Shown here piece after piece: positions 35,943 through 45,715 of a stretch of DNA of 64,000 bases. A model generated the notes under the pieces. It saw only the letters and a program-made list of their open reading frames with translations, made no database searches and had not been told where the DNA came from. Source of the stretch: Pelodictyon luteolum (GTDB lineage Bacteria; Bacteroidota; Chlorobiia; Chlorobiales; Chlorobiaceae); assembly GCF_001622165.1 (NCBI RefSeq), contig NZ_LVWG01000032.1, forward strand, positions 124,001 through 188,000, in the 5' to 3' direction. A program made the translations under genes and the position numbers. Every line of letters starts with the position of its first letter. The stretch's first letter is position 1.

Positions 35943-37259
35943 TTACTCATCCTCTCCTCTTCGTCGTGAAAGGCGCTCGTTCGAGGACGGGATGAGCGAA
36001 ATGGTGGCATCATGGTCCGAGAGCAGCTGCTGGATGCCGATGGCCTCCATGGCGTCGGCATCATCAAGATTGAGCTGCAGGTCGCAGCGATCGCAATTTC
36101 GGTCGCAGAAGGTAGGCAGATAGGAATCCGGCTCTTTATACGTGGTGATCACTCCTTCGTAGTTGCGCAGCACAACCTTGTTCGTCGACCATGAAATCAG
36201 GTAGTTCGGCATGACAGGGATCTTTCCTCCGCCCCCCGGTGCATCGATCACATAGGTCGGAACGGAAAAGCCGCTCGTATGGCCGATCAGGCTCTCAAGA
36301 ATCTCGATCCCCTTGCCAACCGGCGTGCGGAAATGCGAAAGCCCTTCAGAGAGGTCGCACTGGTAGAGATAGTAGGGGCGTACGCGGTTGCGTACGAGTT
36401 TGTGAACCAGAGCCTTCATGATACGTGGGCAATCGTTGATGCCGGAGAGCAGCACGGTCTGGTTGCCGAGCGGCAGTCCGCCATCGGCAAGGAGAGCCAG
36501 AGCGTTTCTTGACGACTGGGTGATCTCGCGCGGGTGGTTGAAATGCGTGTTCACCCAGACCGGCTGATGCTTTTTCAGAACGGCAACCAGCGCCGGCGTG
36601 ATGCGCTGCGGCAGCACAACTGGAGTCCGGGTGCCGATACGGATGACCTCGACGTGCTCTATGGCCTGAAGCTCCCCGAGTATCCAGTCGAGATAGTCGT
36701 CTGAGAGCAGGAACGGGTCGCCGCCACTCAGCAGCACATCTCGAACCTGCGGAGTCCGGCGGATGTAGTCGATGCCCTCACTGATTGCCGAACGGCCGGG
36801 AATGGTATCCCGGTCTCCCACCTTCCTCTTGCGGGTGCAGTGACGGCAGTACATCGGACAGGTGTTGCTCACCAGAAGCAAAACCCTGTCGGGGTAACGA
36901 TGGGTCACACAGGGAGCCGGGCTGTCTGCATCCTCGTGCAACGGGTCAGCCATGTCGCCCGTCATGATCTCGAGTTCACGCGGGGAGGGAACGCTCTGCA
37001 GGAAAACAGGATCGTTCGCCATGTCCCGGGTGTTGATGAGCGAGAGGTAGTAGGGGGTGATGGACATCGGGAACTTCGCGACCGTTTCGCCGAAGGCAGT
37101 GCGCTGTTCATCCGAAAGGGTGATGCCGAGAAGGGATTCAAAAGCTGAAAGGGTGCGGACGCTGTGGCGCATCTGCCATTTCCAGTCTTGCCAGTCCGAA
37201 AGAGTGGCGTTATGGTCGATCCTCTGGATAATCTGTTGCTGGGCCAGTGATAAGGTCAT
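35943..37259 (-). CDS. ablA: Lysine 2,3-aminomutase family radical SAM enzyme
   Basis: PLP- and SAM-dependent enzyme moving the alpha-amino group of lysine to the beta carbon. The cluster motif is [15 protein letters not shown] (CX3CX2C), and the PLP lysine is in [14 protein letters not shown]-terminal cysteine set CDRNCDRC is the zinc site of KamA-type proteins. With the acetyltransferase it should make N-epsilon-acetyl-beta-lysine, an osmolyte known in methanogens and reported in green sulfur bacteria. The stretch [11 protein letters not shown] has Asn where lysine-specific enzymes usually have an Asp that binds the substrate side chain; the other Asp (CDLSEG) is present. The ATG at 37259 gives 438 residues; it overlaps marR by 50 bases. 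Confidence 0.9.
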   Translation of the reverse strand: MTLSLAQQQIIQRIDHNATLSDWQDWKWQMRHSVRTLSAFESLLGITLSDEQRTAFGETVAKFPMSITPYYLSLINTRDMANDPVFLQSVPSPRELEIMTGDMADPLHEDADSPAPCVTHRYPDRVLLLVSNTCPMYCRHCTRKRKVGDRDTIPGRSAISEGIDYIRRTPQVRDVLLSGGDPFLLSDDYLDWILGELQAIEHVEVIRIGTRTPVVLPQRITPALVAVLKKHQPVWVNTHFNHPREITQSSRNALALLADGGLPLGNQTVLLSGINDCPRIMKALVHKLVRNRVRPYYLYQCDLSEGLSHFRTPVGKGIEILESLIGHTSGFSVPTYVIDAPGGGGKIPVMPNYLISWSTNKVVLRNYEGVITTYKEPDSYLPTFCDRNCDRCDLQLNLDDADAMEAIGIQQLLSDHDATISLIPSSNERLSRRRGEDE

Positions 37260-37722
37260 GGTATGCAGGTGTGATTTCCGGGTCAAAATGCCTGGCAAGC
37301 TTTACAAGCAGCTCCGAAAGGAGCATCTGCTCATCTGCAGGCATTCGACTGAACGCACGCAGATAGGAATCGCGCATCAGTTCGGGCACCGAGTCGATAA
37401 GAGCCTGCCCGGCAGGAGTGATGCCGAGCAATACCTTCCGCTGATCCTCCAGCGAGCGGGAACGCGACACAAGCCCGCGAGCCTCAAGACGATCAAGAAT
37501 GCCGTTGACCGTGCTGACGCTCAGATGCAGCTCGGAGGCAAGCAGCGAAAGGGTGTGCACACTCTCCTTTTGCAGGGTATGCAGGCAGAGCAGCTGTGGA
37601 GAGGTGATCTTCCACTCCCGGTGAAGCTTTCTGGAATGCACATCAAGAGCCCGTGTAATACGGCGCAGGGCATGGTACCCCCTTCCGTCGGACCCTTCCT
37701 CCGGCAACACGGCATGCTGCAT
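37210..37722 (-). CDS. MarR-family transcription regulator
   Basis: A 170-residue winged-helix regulator. The MarR DNA-binding core is clear: [71 protein letters not shown] (residues about 38-110). I chose the ATG at 37722 ([10 protein letters not shown]) because the longer frame would run through a strong repeat/palindrome that looks like its operator. It lies just upstream of ablA and overlaps it by 50 bases, so it probably regulates the osmolyte genes, possibly with itself. The ligand or signal (salt, solute) is unknown. Confidence 0.88.
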   Translation of the reverse strand: MQHAVLPEEGSDGRGYHALRRITRALDVHSRKLHREWKITSPQLLCLHTLQKESVHTLSLLASELHLSVSTVNGILDRLEARGLVSRSRSLEDQRKVLLGITPAGQALIDSVPELMRDSYLRAFSRMPADEQMLLSELLVKLARHFDPEITPAYHDLITGPATDYPEDRP

Positions 37723-37751
37723 CGTTCGGGGAAATCTGGTTATAAAAAAAC

Positions 37752-37780
37752 TTTCGCACACGATATTTTCGTACACGAAA
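37752..37780. promoter_or_regulatory. Tandem repeat and palindrome upstream of marR-ablA-ablB (candidate operator)
   Basis: TTTCGCACACGA (37752-37763) and TTTCGTACACGA (37767-37778) are direct repeats differing at one base with a 15-base period. The second repeat is part of the palindrome TTTCGT-AC-ACGAAA (37767-37780). It lies 30-58 bases before the marR start, where autoregulating MarR proteins usually bind. Confidence 0.55.
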
Positions 37781-37821
37781 CAATCGGGCACAACCTACAC
37801 AATTCTGACAAATAAAACAAT

Positions 37822-37845
37822 CCGGTCCAGAACAATCCGGACCGG
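37822..37845 (-). terminator. Probable terminator after the Gfo/Idh/MocA oxidoreductase gene
   Basis: On the minus strand CCGGTCC and GGACCGG form a seven-pair stem around a ten-base loop, followed by ATTGTTTTATTT. It lies about 22 bases past the stop at 37867 and would separate this gene from marR. Confidence 0.5.
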
Positions 37846-37866
37846 TTCATATGGCTGAAAGGGCTC

Positions 37867-39000
37867 TCAGGGCTTGACCCACTGGCGGAGCCGGTGGGAA
37901 GTTGCGGCGGCCGTCAGGACCTTCTGGACGACGAGGCCGTCGGCAAACCCGGCCGCATCGGGGATACGCACGTCCCCATTGCGGATGGCCTTCACGGCCC
38001 GGTGAGCAAGGAAAGCGAATCCGACGGCAAAGATGCCGTGGACGGCCAGAGACGAGTGGCGGATTTTCTCCTGCAGCACGAGTTCGTCCCATGGCAGGAT
38101 GGGCTCGACCTGTTTCCAGCGGGGGGCATCGATGAGACTGCGCCCGCTCTTTGCTCCCCCGGTCTCTATCTCCCAGAGACGGCCCGCACCATCAAGGCGG
38201 ATGGACTTCCGGCTGCCGGAAACTTCAAACGAGAACCAGGTATAGGAACCGACCGTCGTAACCTGCATGAGGGAGGGGCAGTTGAGGGCAATGGAGGATG
38301 GGCCGAAACGCATCATCATTGAGAAACTGTCATCTGAGGTAACCTGGCGCATTTTCCCATCGCGATCCGGCCGCTGGGGGATGCTGGTCGTGAGGTTGCA
38401 GGAAACTTCAGAAAGCTCCCCGATCAGAAAGCGGTTAAGGTCGACAAGATGCGAACCGATGGCACCGAGGGCTCCCCCGCCCCGTTCACGGTCGCTCCAC
38501 CACGTCCAGGGCTGGTCGGGCCGGTTGCGGCTTGAAAGGTTGACAATGGCGCGCACGTCGAACACCTTTCCGATCTCTCCGCTCTCGATCATCTGTTTCA
38601 TGGTTCGGACCGCGGGGTGGAACCGGAGCTGGTGGTCAAGGAGAGCAAGGCCCGGTGCCGAAAGCGAAGCGTTGAACATCGATTCCGCCTCTGCGACATT
38701 GAGGGCGAAGGGCTTTTCACAGATGACACTCGATCCGGCTTCCAGAAGCTCCGTCACCATATCGCGATGAAGGAACGGAGGGGTAGTCACGCAGACCAGG
38801 TCGAGATGCCGGTCGAGCATCCCGCGCCAGTCATCGAATCCTTCCGTGATGCCGAACGACTCCATGAACTTCATACGGTGCTTTTCGGTAGGACTGGCCA
38901 CAGCGGCAAGCACAACGTCGTCCATCAGGGAAAACGCCGGAGCCTGGGCGATGCGCGCCCATCCACTTCCAAGAAAACCGATCCGTATCTCTTTTTTCAT
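37867..39000 (-). CDS. Gfo/Idh/MocA-family NAD(P)-dependent oxidoreductase
   Basis: A 377-residue two-domain oxidoreductase of unknown substrate (sugars, inositols and biliverdin are among family substrates). The N-terminal Rossmann fold begins [19 protein letters not shown], and the family's catalytic-loop motif is [10 protein letters not shown] near residue 95. The C-terminal beta-sheet domain contains [31 protein letters not shown], where the HLVD His is typical. A GTG lies directly before the ATG at 39000. It is downstream of hemN but behind that gene's terminator, so it is probably separately expressed. Substrate not assignable from sequence. Confidence 0.88.
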   Translation of the reverse strand: MKKEIRIGFLGSGWARIAQAPAFSLMDDVVLAAVASPTEKHRMKFMESFGITEGFDDWRGMLDRHLDLVCVTTPPFLHRDMVTELLEAGSSVICEKPFALNVAEAESMFNASLSAPGLALLDHQLRFHPAVRTMKQMIESGEIGKVFDVRAIVNLSSRNRPDQPWTWWSDRERGGGALGAIGSHLVDLNRFLIGELSEVSCNLTTSIPQRPDRDGKMRQVTSDDSFSMMMRFGPSSIALNCPSLMQVTTVGSYTWFSFEVSGSRKSIRLDGAGRLWEIETGGAKSGRSLIDAPRWKQVEPILPWDELVLQEKIRHSSLAVHGIFAVGFAFLAHRAVKAIRNGDVRIPDAAGFADGLVVQKVLTAAATSHRLRQWVKP

Positions 39001-39011
39001 CACATGGGCAT

Positions 39012-39038
39012 AAAAAAAGGGTGACCTCGATCACCCTT
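39012..39038 (-). terminator. Rho-independent terminator after hemN
   Basis: On the minus strand AAGGGTGA-TCGAGG-TCACCCTT forms a perfect eight-pair stem ending in a run of T, 22 bases past the hemN stop. Confidence 0.85.
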
Positions 39039-39059
39039 CAGATATTGAGGCAGCCGCCC

Positions 39060-40484
39060 TCAGACGGCCTTCTGCTTCTGTTCCTTTGCAAGCCGGGCTT
39101 TTTCAATATAGCCCTTCTGGATGTCGCGCGACACATTATAAGCCTTCGAAAGGCTGTCGGAACGCCAGAGCAGGGCATCAAAGGCCATGCAGATGTTGCG
39201 GAGGTATGGGATACCGGCATCCGTAACCTTTACGCTGTTCTCTCCGAGGACGACCATGCCGTCATTCTCCATATCCTCGAGACGGTAGCGGGCGACGTCG
39301 AGCTCCTCGGTGTAGAGTGCCGGATCAGCCCATGATGTCTCCTGCTTGCACATGAGGTTGAGAATGTGGCGACGGAGCACCAGATCCTCCGGAGTGAGCA
39401 TATGACCGCGGTGCAGCGGGAATCGGCCTTCGTTGACTGCCTTGATGTAGGCGCCGTCGGTCCGTTCATTCTGTGCGAATGCGTACCAGGTGTCGCTGAT
39501 GGAAGATGAGCCGAGCGCCAGCATCATCTGGGTGGTGTTTTCCGTGTAGCCCATGAAGTTCCGGTGCAGAGTGCCGCTCTTTGCCGCCTTATAGAGAGCA
39601 TCGCCCTCGATGGCGAAATGATCCATGCCGATTTCGTGATAGCCGATCGACTCAAGCATGGCACTTCCCTTGTCGTAGAGTTCCTGCTTGGCGTCTCCGA
39701 CAGGAAGATCCTCCTCCTTGAAGTTGCGCTGCCCTTCATACATGTGCGGGTTATGGCCGTAGGCATAAAACGCAAGGCGGTCGGGACGGAGCTCCATCAC
39801 TTTCTGTATGGTGTCGGTGATGGTGCCGAGGTTCTGCTTGGGAAGGCCGTATACCAGATCGAAATTGACGGAAGTGAAGCCGATCTGGCGGGCAAGGTCG
39901 ACCTTCTCCTTCACCAGTTCAAACGACTGGGGACGGTTGATCTCCTTCTGCACGATCGGGTCGAAATCCTGGATGCCGAAGCTCAGGCGGCGGAAACCGA
40001 CGTTGTAGAGCGCAAGAAGATGTTCTTTCGTTGTTGAACGGGGGTTGGTCTCGAAGCTGAAGATGTAACCGTCCATGCGGTTCACATGCTTGTAGAGACC
40101 ATCGATGAGCTTGGTAAGGTTTTCGGGGCTGAAGAAGGTCGGAGTGCCGCCGCCGATATGCATTTCCTTGACATTGAGGGTGCCGGGGAACACGTCGAGG
40201 TACATCTGCCACTCTTTCAGGAGGGCATCAAGATATGGCCCCTCGAAAGAGTGGTCCTGGGTACGGTGGGCGTTGCATCCGCAGAAATAGCAATAGTTCT
40301 CGCAGTACGGAATATGAATGTACATGCTGATGCCGGTGGTTTCATTGCTGTCGTTGAAACCCTTGACCATAGCCTCTTTCCACTGCTCCTGGGAAATACC
40401 GTCGGTGCTCCAGGACGGAATGGTCGGATAGCTGGTATAGCGTGGGCCGGGATTGCTGTACTTCTCTGCAAGATTGGTTGCCAT
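39060..40484 (-). CDS. hemN: Oxygen-independent coproporphyrinogen III oxidase HemN
   Basis: Radical SAM enzyme converting coproporphyrinogen III to protoporphyrinogen IX, on the shared path to heme and bacteriochlorophyll; the oxygen-independent form fits an anaerobic phototroph. The 474 residues include [17 protein letters not shown] (cluster cysteines CX3CX2C), the opening [13 protein letters not shown] typical of true HemN, and the C-terminal HemN domain (about 360-465). The ATG at 40484 is chosen over a TTG six codons upstream. A terminator follows directly. HemN rather than the look-alike HemW is favoured by the N-terminal 'trip-wire' region (RYTSYP). Confidence 0.94.
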   Translation of the reverse strand: MATNLAEKYSNPGPRYTSYPTIPSWSTDGISQEQWKEAMVKGFNDSNETTGISMYIHIPYCENYCYFCGCNAHRTQDHSFEGPYLDALLKEWQMYLDVFPGTLNVKEMHIGGGTPTFFSPENLTKLIDGLYKHVNRMDGYIFSFETNPRSTTKEHLLALYNVGFRRLSFGIQDFDPIVQKEINRPQSFELVKEKVDLARQIGFTSVNFDLVYGLPKQNLGTITDTIQKVMELRPDRLAFYAYGHNPHMYEGQRNFKEEDLPVGDAKQELYDKGSAMLESIGYHEIGMDHFAIEGDALYKAAKSGTLHRNFMGYTENTTQMMLALGSSSISDTWYAFAQNERTDGAYIKAVNEGRFPLHRGHMLTPEDLVLRRHILNLMCKQETSWADPALYTEELDVARYRLEDMENDGMVVLGENSVKVTDAGIPYLRNICMAFDALLWRSDSLSKAYNVSRDIQKGYIEKARLAKEQKQKAV

Positions 40485-40630
40485 TGCTGTCTTCCTCAAC
40501 AAGTATTATTTTTATAAATTCAACATTCGCCAAAATACATAAAACTCGGCAATTTCATAAATCCATCAGGCTCCAGGCTACCCTCAGCCGGACTACCCCA
40601 GGCAGTCCAGCCTGTCATACTTATTCCCTT

Positions 40631-41158
40631 ATGAACATACAGGACAGCACCGGAAGAGCACCGCAGGTCGGCATCATTATGGGCTCCGACTCGGATTTCG
40701 ACATCATGAAAGAGGCTTCGACGGTGCTTGACGAGTTCGGGGTGCCTTCTGAAATTTCCGTCATTTCAGCCCACCGCACACCTCACGATCTTGAAGTGTA
40801 TGCTTCGGGAGCAAGAGCACGCGGACTCAAGGTCATCATTGCCGCCGCCGGCGGTGCTGCCCATCTGCCGGGAGTTACCGCCGCCATGACCGTACTACCC
40901 GTCATCGGCGTTCCCATCTTCAGCAAGAAACTCAACGGCCAGGATGCCCTCTACTCCATCGTACAGATGCCGGCCGGCATTCCGGTGGCAACCGTCGGCA
41001 TCGACAACGCCCGCAACGCGGCGCTTTTGGCAGTGCAGATCCTTGCGCTTGCCGATGCCGAACTGATGCAGGCCCTCACAGCCTTCCGCCTGAAACTGGC
41101 AGATGCCTCGCGCCAGAAAACCGAAAAAATCCGCCAGCGGCTGCATGAAAACAGCTGA
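40631..41158 (+). CDS. purE: N5-carboxyaminoimidazole ribonucleotide mutase PurE
   Basis: Purine-synthesis mutase that turns N5-CAIR into CAIR. The class I PurE core is clear: [17 protein letters not shown] near the N-terminus, [38 protein letters not shown] and [22 protein letters not shown]. 175 residues is a normal length with a short extra tail. The ATG at 40631 is the right one; the open frame upstream overlaps the hemN 5' region. No purK is seen nearby. The following cupin gene overlaps its last 14 bases. Confidence 0.95.
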   Translation: MNIQDSTGRAPQVGIIMGSDSDFDIMKEASTVLDEFGVPSEISVISAHRTPHDLEVYASGARARGLKVIIAAAGGAAHLPGVTAAMTVLPVIGVPIFSKKLNGQDALYSIVQMPAGIPVATVGIDNARNAALLAVQILALADAELMQALTAFRLKLADASRQKTEKIRQRLHENS

Positions 41159-41639
41159 ATTCTGGATTGCGCATCTCGGACTGCTCTGTCATCCCGAAGG
41201 GGGATGGTACCGGGAGAGCTGGCGAACGGCAGATTCCTATCCATTCACTGCAGAGAGCCCGTTCGGCGGAGAGCGCTCGATGGCAACAGCCATCCACTAC
41301 CTGCTCCGGGGCGAGGAGCGCTCGAAGCTCCACAGGATCCATTCCGATGAACTATGGCTGTGGCATGCCGGCACTGCCCTCAGGGTGGATGCATTCGGCT
41401 CCGGGCACAGAGCGTTCATCCTGGGGCCCGACCCCGAGAAAGGTGACTGCATGCAGGGTGTTGTGCCTGCCGGGTGCTGGTTCGGGGCTTCACTTGAAGA
41501 ACCCGCTCCGGAAAGCTATGCTCTCGTGAGCTGTGTGGTGGCGCCGGGGTTCGACTTCAGGGACTTTACATTCGCACGGAAAGAGGAGCTCATCGGGCAG
41601 TACCCGAGGCATCGCGCGATCATTGAAAAGCTCACCTGA
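41145..41639 (+). CDS. DUF985 cupin-family protein
   Basis: A 164-residue single-domain cupin of the DUF985 family. Typical features are [12 protein letters not shown] near the N-terminus, [33 protein letters not shown] (cupin strand pair with His/Glu residues that could bind metal or a nucleotide sugar) and [14 protein letters not shown] ... [10 protein letters not shown] near the end. Function unknown. Its ATG lies inside the end of purE (14-base overlap), so the two are likely co-translated, but no biochemical link is known to me. Confidence 0.8.
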   Translation: MKTAEFWIAHLGLLCHPEGGWYRESWRTADSYPFTAESPFGGERSMATAIHYLLRGEERSKLHRIHSDELWLWHAGTALRVDAFGSGHRAFILGPDPEKGDCMQGVVPAGCWFGASLEEPAPESYALVSCVVAPGFDFRDFTFARKEELIGQYPRHRAIIEKLT

Positions 41640-41767
41640 ATATTCTTATATTCACTCGGGATTTTCCATCTTTTTTTTACCTTACGCCATGTTACGGCAT
41701 TTTTGCCACCAAGGCGCCCACCAAAGGGCGCTGGAGAGACGGTTTCCATGAAAAGACAAACAGGACA

Positions 41768-43057
41768 ATGAAAAAGAGAGTTGTTATCGTTGGCGGAGGA
41801 TTCACGGGCATGAATGCCGCGCGAGTCCTCGGCAACAGAGATGATGTTGAAGTTACCTTGATTGACAGGCGGAACTACCACCTTTTCCAGCCGCTCCTCT
41901 ATCAGGTCGCCATGTCGGCCCTCGACGAGGGGGACATCGCCGCCCCGCTGCGCAACATGCTCTCCATATACAATAACATCACTGTATACAAGGGCATCGT
42001 AGAACGCGTCGATACGGAAAACCACACCATCCATACTGACTTCGGACCGGTGGAGTATGACTATCTGATTCTTGCCTGCGGAGTACGCCACCACTATTTC
42101 GGCAACAACCAGTGGGAGGAGAACGCCCCCGGCCTGAAAACACTCTCGCAGGCTAAGGAAATCCGCCGCCGCGTGCTGGAGGCCTATGAGGCCGCCGAGC
42201 GCAGCAACGACCCTGTCGAACGCAAGAAGCTCCTCACCTTCGTCATCGTCGGAGGCGGCCCCACCGGTGTCGAACTTGCAGGCTCGATCGGGGAAATGAG
42301 CCGCTACACCCTCTCGAAGCTCTACCACCAGATTGATCCGAAACTCACCCGCATCTTCATCGTGGAAGCCGCGCCGAGGATCCTCGGATCGTTCTCCCCG
42401 GAACTGGCCAGCAAGGCCACCCGTTCGCTTGAACAGCTCGGAGTGCAGGTCTGGACCAGCAGCATGGTGAACGATGTCGATGAAAACGGTGTACAGATCG
42501 GCAACGAGCGGATCGAAGCCGCGACCGTACTCTGGGCGGCCGGCGTCACAGCCATCCGCATCGGTGACAATTTCGGAGCAGAAACCGACCGGATCGGAAG
42601 AATCGTGGTAGAAGGTGACCTCTCAGTCCCCGGCCACCCGGAAATTTTCGTCGGCGGCGACCAGGCCTGCCTCTTCAACAGCGACGGCAAGCCCCTTCCC
42701 GGCATGGCTCCGGTCGCCCTGCAAGAAGGCCACTTCATCGGCAAGACCATCATACGCGACCTCAAAGGCAAGGCAAGAAAGCCGTTCCAGTACAAGGACA
42801 AAGGACAGATGGCCACCATCGGCAGAAACAGGGCCATTGTCGAGATCGGCAATATCAAGTTCGACGGCGCCCCGGCATGGTTCACATGGCTTTTGGTGCA
42901 CATCTACTACCTCACCAGCTTCAAGCACCGGGTATTCGTCCTGATGCAGTGGGGATGGTCCTACTTCACCTTCGGGTTCGGTGCCCGCCTCATCGTAAAC
43001 CGCGAATGGCGGTTCTACCCTGAAGCCGGCCCGTGCAGGAAAGAACCCGCGCCATGA
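41768..43057 (+). CDS. ndh: Type II NADH:quinone oxidoreductase (Ndh family)
   Basis: Single-subunit FAD enzyme that passes electrons from NAD(P)H to quinone without pumping protons. The 429 residues have two dinucleotide folds: FAD site VVIVGGGFTGMNAARVLG near residue 5 and NADH site FVIVGGGPTGVELAGSIGEM near residue 160. The C-terminal region WFTWLLVHIYYLTSFKHRVFVLMQWGWSYFTF is the membrane-binding amphipathic end of the family. It overlaps a small two-helix membrane protein by four bases. In green sulfur bacteria it could balance NADH and menaquinone pools; a sulfide:quinone reductase is less likely because the SQR cysteines are absent. Confidence 0.9.
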   Translation: MKKRVVIVGGGFTGMNAARVLGNRDDVEVTLIDRRNYHLFQPLLYQVAMSALDEGDIAAPLRNMLSIYNNITVYKGIVERVDTENHTIHTDFGPVEYDYLILACGVRHHYFGNNQWEENAPGLKTLSQAKEIRRRVLEAYEAAERSNDPVERKKLLTFVIVGGGPTGVELAGSIGEMSRYTLSKLYHQIDPKLTRIFIVEAAPRILGSFSPELASKATRSLEQLGVQVWTSSMVNDVDENGVQIGNERIEAATVLWAAGVTAIRIGDNFGAETDRIGRIVVEGDLSVPGHPEIFVGGDQACLFNSDGKPLPGMAPVALQEGHFIGKTIIRDLKGKARKPFQYKDKGQMATIGRNRAIVEIGNIKFDGAPAWFTWLLVHIYYLTSFKHRVFVLMQWGWSYFTFGFGARLIVNREWRFYPEAGPCRKEPAP

Positions 43058-43266
43058 AACCCAAACACTCCCTGACGGCCATTGCAGGGGTTATGACAGG
43101 TACGGCATTTCTCGGCCTCGCCATATGGCTAAGTTTCGCCATGGCGGGAGTTGCCGGCGTCCATGAGAGCGATCTTTACCTCTACTCCCTCCTCACGGGA
43201 TCATACGGGGTATGGCGGATCTTTCGTTCATGGAGGTTGTGGAACGGGGCCCAAGAAAATGCTTGA
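43054..43266 (+). CDS. Small two-helix membrane protein coupled to ndh
   Basis: A 70-residue protein with one clear hydrophobic segment (about residues 10-33, [25 protein letters not shown]) and a weaker second one (about 38-52). It starts in an ATGA overlap with the ndh stop, so it is probably co-translated with the dehydrogenase. I do not recognise the family; it may assist membrane docking of Ndh, which is speculation. It ends 68 bases before argD. Confidence 0.65.
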   Translation: MKPKHSLTAIAGVMTGTAFLGLAIWLSFAMAGVAGVHESDLYLYSLLTGSYGVWRIFRSWRLWNGAQENA

Positions 43267-43334
43267 AAGCATCACGATTCATCAGTATACTTCCAGCCGA
43301 ACGTTCACCATCCCATTGTAGCCAACGAACAAGC

Positions 43335-44540
43335 ATGAACACACTCTCAGTCAACCGCGAAACTGAAGAACAGCTCTTTTTTCACAACTACTCCAGACTC
43401 CCCATTGCCCTCACGCACGGTGAAGGGGCCTGGCTGGTGGGAGATGACGGAACCCGCTACCTCGACATGATCGCAGGTATCGGCGTCAACGCGCTCGGAT
43501 ACGGCGACCAACGCCTGGAGCAGGCCATCGCCCTGCAGGCCTCGAAGCTGATCCACGCATCGAACCTTTTCATGATGCGCCCCCAGTTCGAACTGGCAGC
43601 CAAACTCCTTAAGCTTTCAGGCCTCTCAAAGGTTTTTTTCGCAAACAGCGGCACGGAGGCTGTTGAGGCTGCGATCAAAATGGCACGCAAATGGGCTGCT
43701 GACAACGGAAATGGAGAGAAGAACGAAGTGCTCTCCTTGAGCAACTGCTTCCATGGCAGGACCTATGGAGCAATGTCACTGACGGCCAAGCCCCAGTATG
43801 TCGAAGGGTTCCACCCTCTGCTTCCGGCACTTGGCATGATCGAGTTCAACGACATGGAAGACCTCGAGCGGAGGGTGTCGGGGAAAACGGCAGCTGTCTT
43901 CATTGAAGCCGTGCAGGGAGAAGGTGGCATCCACAGAGTGTCGAAAGCCTTCAGCGACCGCCTGATGGCACTGCGCGAACAGTACGGATTCCTCATCGTT
44001 GCCGATGAAATCCAGGCCGGTTGCGGACGGACCGGGACATTCTTCAGCTATGAGCAGCTGGGCCTCGAGCCTGACCTCGTCTGCCTCGCAAAACCACTCG
44101 GCGGCGGGCTTCCACTTTCAGCAGTCATCGGCAGCGAGAAGGTTGCCGGCGTTCTGACCTACGGAAGCCACGGAACCACATTCGGCGGTAACCCGGTAGC
44201 CTGCGCGGCAGGGCTTGCCATGATCGAGGCCATCGAAAAAGACAAACTGATGGAGCGCGCCACCCAAACCGGGGCGTTCTTCAATGAGGAACTCTCGAAA
44301 CTTGCTCGTCGCCATTCCGCCATCACCGACATCCGCCAGTATGGCCTGATGATCGGTATCACCGTCGAGCGGGAGGCGAAGTACTATGTCGAACGCGCCC
44401 TCCAGCGGCGGGTCATCATGAACGCAACCAGCCGCAATGTCATCCGCCTGCTCCCGCCACTCATCATCGGAAGGGAGGAAGCCCAATACTGCATCAATGT
44501 ACTCGATGAAATCCTCACCGAAGAAAAAGCAGGCGCCTGA
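43335..44540 (+). CDS. argD: Acetylornithine aminotransferase (class III PLP aminotransferase)
   Basis: Transfers an amino group from glutamate to N-acetylglutamate semialdehyde in arginine synthesis, and may also serve lysine synthesis. 401 residues, normal for ArgD. Visible blocks: [27 protein letters not shown]-like [13 protein letters not shown], the aspartate motif [15 protein letters not shown], and the PLP lysine in [19 protein letters not shown]. The start at 43335 ([13 protein letters not shown]) is used; the longer frame upstream overlaps the small membrane protein gene. GABA or ornithine transaminase activity cannot be excluded. Confidence 0.92.
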   Translation: MNTLSVNRETEEQLFFHNYSRLPIALTHGEGAWLVGDDGTRYLDMIAGIGVNALGYGDQRLEQAIALQASKLIHASNLFMMRPQFELAAKLLKLSGLSKVFFANSGTEAVEAAIKMARKWAADNGNGEKNEVLSLSNCFHGRTYGAMSLTAKPQYVEGFHPLLPALGMIEFNDMEDLERRVSGKTAAVFIEAVQGEGGIHRVSKAFSDRLMALREQYGFLIVADEIQAGCGRTGTFFSYEQLGLEPDLVCLAKPLGGGLPLSAVIGSEKVAGVLTYGSHGTTFGGNPVACAAGLAMIEAIEKDKLMERATQTGAFFNEELSKLARRHSAITDIRQYGLMIGITVEREAKYYVERALQRRVIMNATSRNVIRLLPPLIIGREEAQYCINVLDEILTEEKAGA

Positions 44541-44577
44541 ACCAAGAGTGCATCAGGCCCCGAAGGGGGCGTCGGCG

Positions 44578-44766
44578 ATGCCTCTTGGCAGAACGAACTA
44601 CCTGACGATAGGAGCGGGTGCGGCAGTAATTGCCGCAAGCTTCTGGGGCATGGCGATTGAACGCCAGGTTGACGGATTCTTCGCCCTCAACATTGCACCC
44701 TTCCTCCTCATCGGCGCATACGCCGCTGTAGCTGTCGGCATCCTCATCCGCCCCCGGAAACACTGA
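44578..44766 (+). CDS. Small two-helix membrane protein downstream of argD
   Basis: A 62-residue protein with two hydrophobic segments (about residues 9-25 and 35-55) joined by a short loop, ending IRPRKH. It lies 37 bases after argD. The shape resembles small DUF3098-like membrane proteins of Bacteroidota and Chlorobiota, but I cannot assign it firmly. The upstream extension of the frame overlaps argD and is not used. Confidence 0.6.
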   Translation: MPLGRTNYLTIGAGAAVIAASFWGMAIERQVDGFFALNIAPFLLIGAYAAVAVGILIRPRKH

Positions 44767-44833
44767 CCTCGTTTCCATCTCCCCTTCTCTCACTCAGTGA
44801 ACATTCAAAACAGCAGCCCCGTTGAACCCTGAA

Positions 44834-44855
44834 AAGCGCCCTCAACGGGGCGCTT
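44834..44855 (-). terminator. Probable terminator after tonB
   Basis: On the minus strand AAGCGCCC-CGTTGA-GGGCGCTT is a perfect eight-pair stem followed by TTC, about 38 bases beyond the tonB stop. A competing longer-loop stem (GCCCCGTTGA with TCAACGGGGC, 44816-44852) overlaps it and may end transcription from the other side. Confidence 0.55.
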
Positions 44856-44892
44856 ACACTGGATTACAAAGAGAGGAAAAGACTTTGGGCCG

Positions 44893-45684
44893 TCAGTTGA
44901 TCTGGAACCGGATCGGTACGGTGAACCATACCTTGATGGCGCGTCCGTTCTGTATACCGGGAAAGTATTTCGACTCCATCACGGATTTGAGGGCGACATC
45001 GTCGAAAACGCTGCAGTCAGCGGGAATGCGCTTCATCACAACAGCACGCATCGGCCTGCCGTCTTCTCCGATGAGGACGCTGACGAACACCTTCCCCTCG
45101 ATACCTGCGATACGGGCCATCTCGGGATAGTGCGGTTTGCGCTGGTCGAGAAACCCGGGCATTTTCTCGCAGGGGATGAATACCGGCCCACCCTCTCCGC
45201 TGCCCTCAACGCGCTCAGTCTGGATGGCCTCGCGAAGCTCTTTCTGGGTGGCGATGGTCTGTTCGGCCGGAACCTCGCTCTCCTTGACCTTTTTGATCTT
45301 TCCGACATTCGGCGCAACCGCGGCAGGGACGGAGGGAACGGCAGTCGAAGGCGGCGGAGCAGCAAGGGGCGGAGGCGGCGGAAGCTGAGTCACGCTGGTG
45401 ACCACTTCATAGCACTGGAGCATCTTGCCTGAATCGGCAGAACCGCCGAAAAGCGACATCAGTCTACCCCAGTTGGCCGCGGCTACCCAAAAGAGGAAAA
45501 GAAGCAGGACTGCTGCAATCACTCCGTGACTGAGGAAGATATGCGCCTGACGCCGGAGTGAAAGGTTGCCGTACCAGATTCCGCGAAGACGGTCGGTATC
45601 GAGAAACTCTTCACTGAATGACCAGCGTGATGCCTTCATGTCGGCATCAATTTCACTATGAATTTTCTTGAGGTTTGACTGCAC
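44893..45684 (-). CDS. tonB: TonB-family energy transducer
   Basis: Links the ExbB/ExbD proton-driven motor to outer-membrane receptors. The 263-residue protein has a ~50-residue cytoplasmic N-terminus, one membrane anchor (about residues 51-70, HGVIAAVLLLFLFWVAAANW), a proline-rich spacer (QLPPPPPLAAPPPSTAVPSVP) and a C-terminal TonB domain (HYPEMARIAGIEGKVFVSVLIGEDGRPMRAVV ... SKYFPGIQNGRAIKVWFTVPIRF). The unusually long cytoplasmic tail resembles Bacteroidota/Chlorobiota TonBs. It is the last gene of exbB-exbD-exbD-tonB and is a plausible partner of the receptor at 21.8 kb. Confidence 0.88.
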   Translation of the reverse strand: MQSNLKKIHSEIDADMKASRWSFSEEFLDTDRLRGIWYGNLSLRRQAHIFLSHGVIAAVLLLFLFWVAAANWGRLMSLFGGSADSGKMLQCYEVVTSVTQLPPPPPLAAPPPSTAVPSVPAAVAPNVGKIKKVKESEVPAEQTIATQKELREAIQTERVEGSGEGGPVFIPCEKMPGFLDQRKPHYPEMARIAGIEGKVFVSVLIGEDGRPMRAVVMKRIPADCSVFDDVALKSVMESKYFPGIQNGRAIKVWFTVPIRFQIN

Positions 45685-45715
45685 GGGACAAGCGTTCGGT
45701 TCAGTAATGCTCCGC

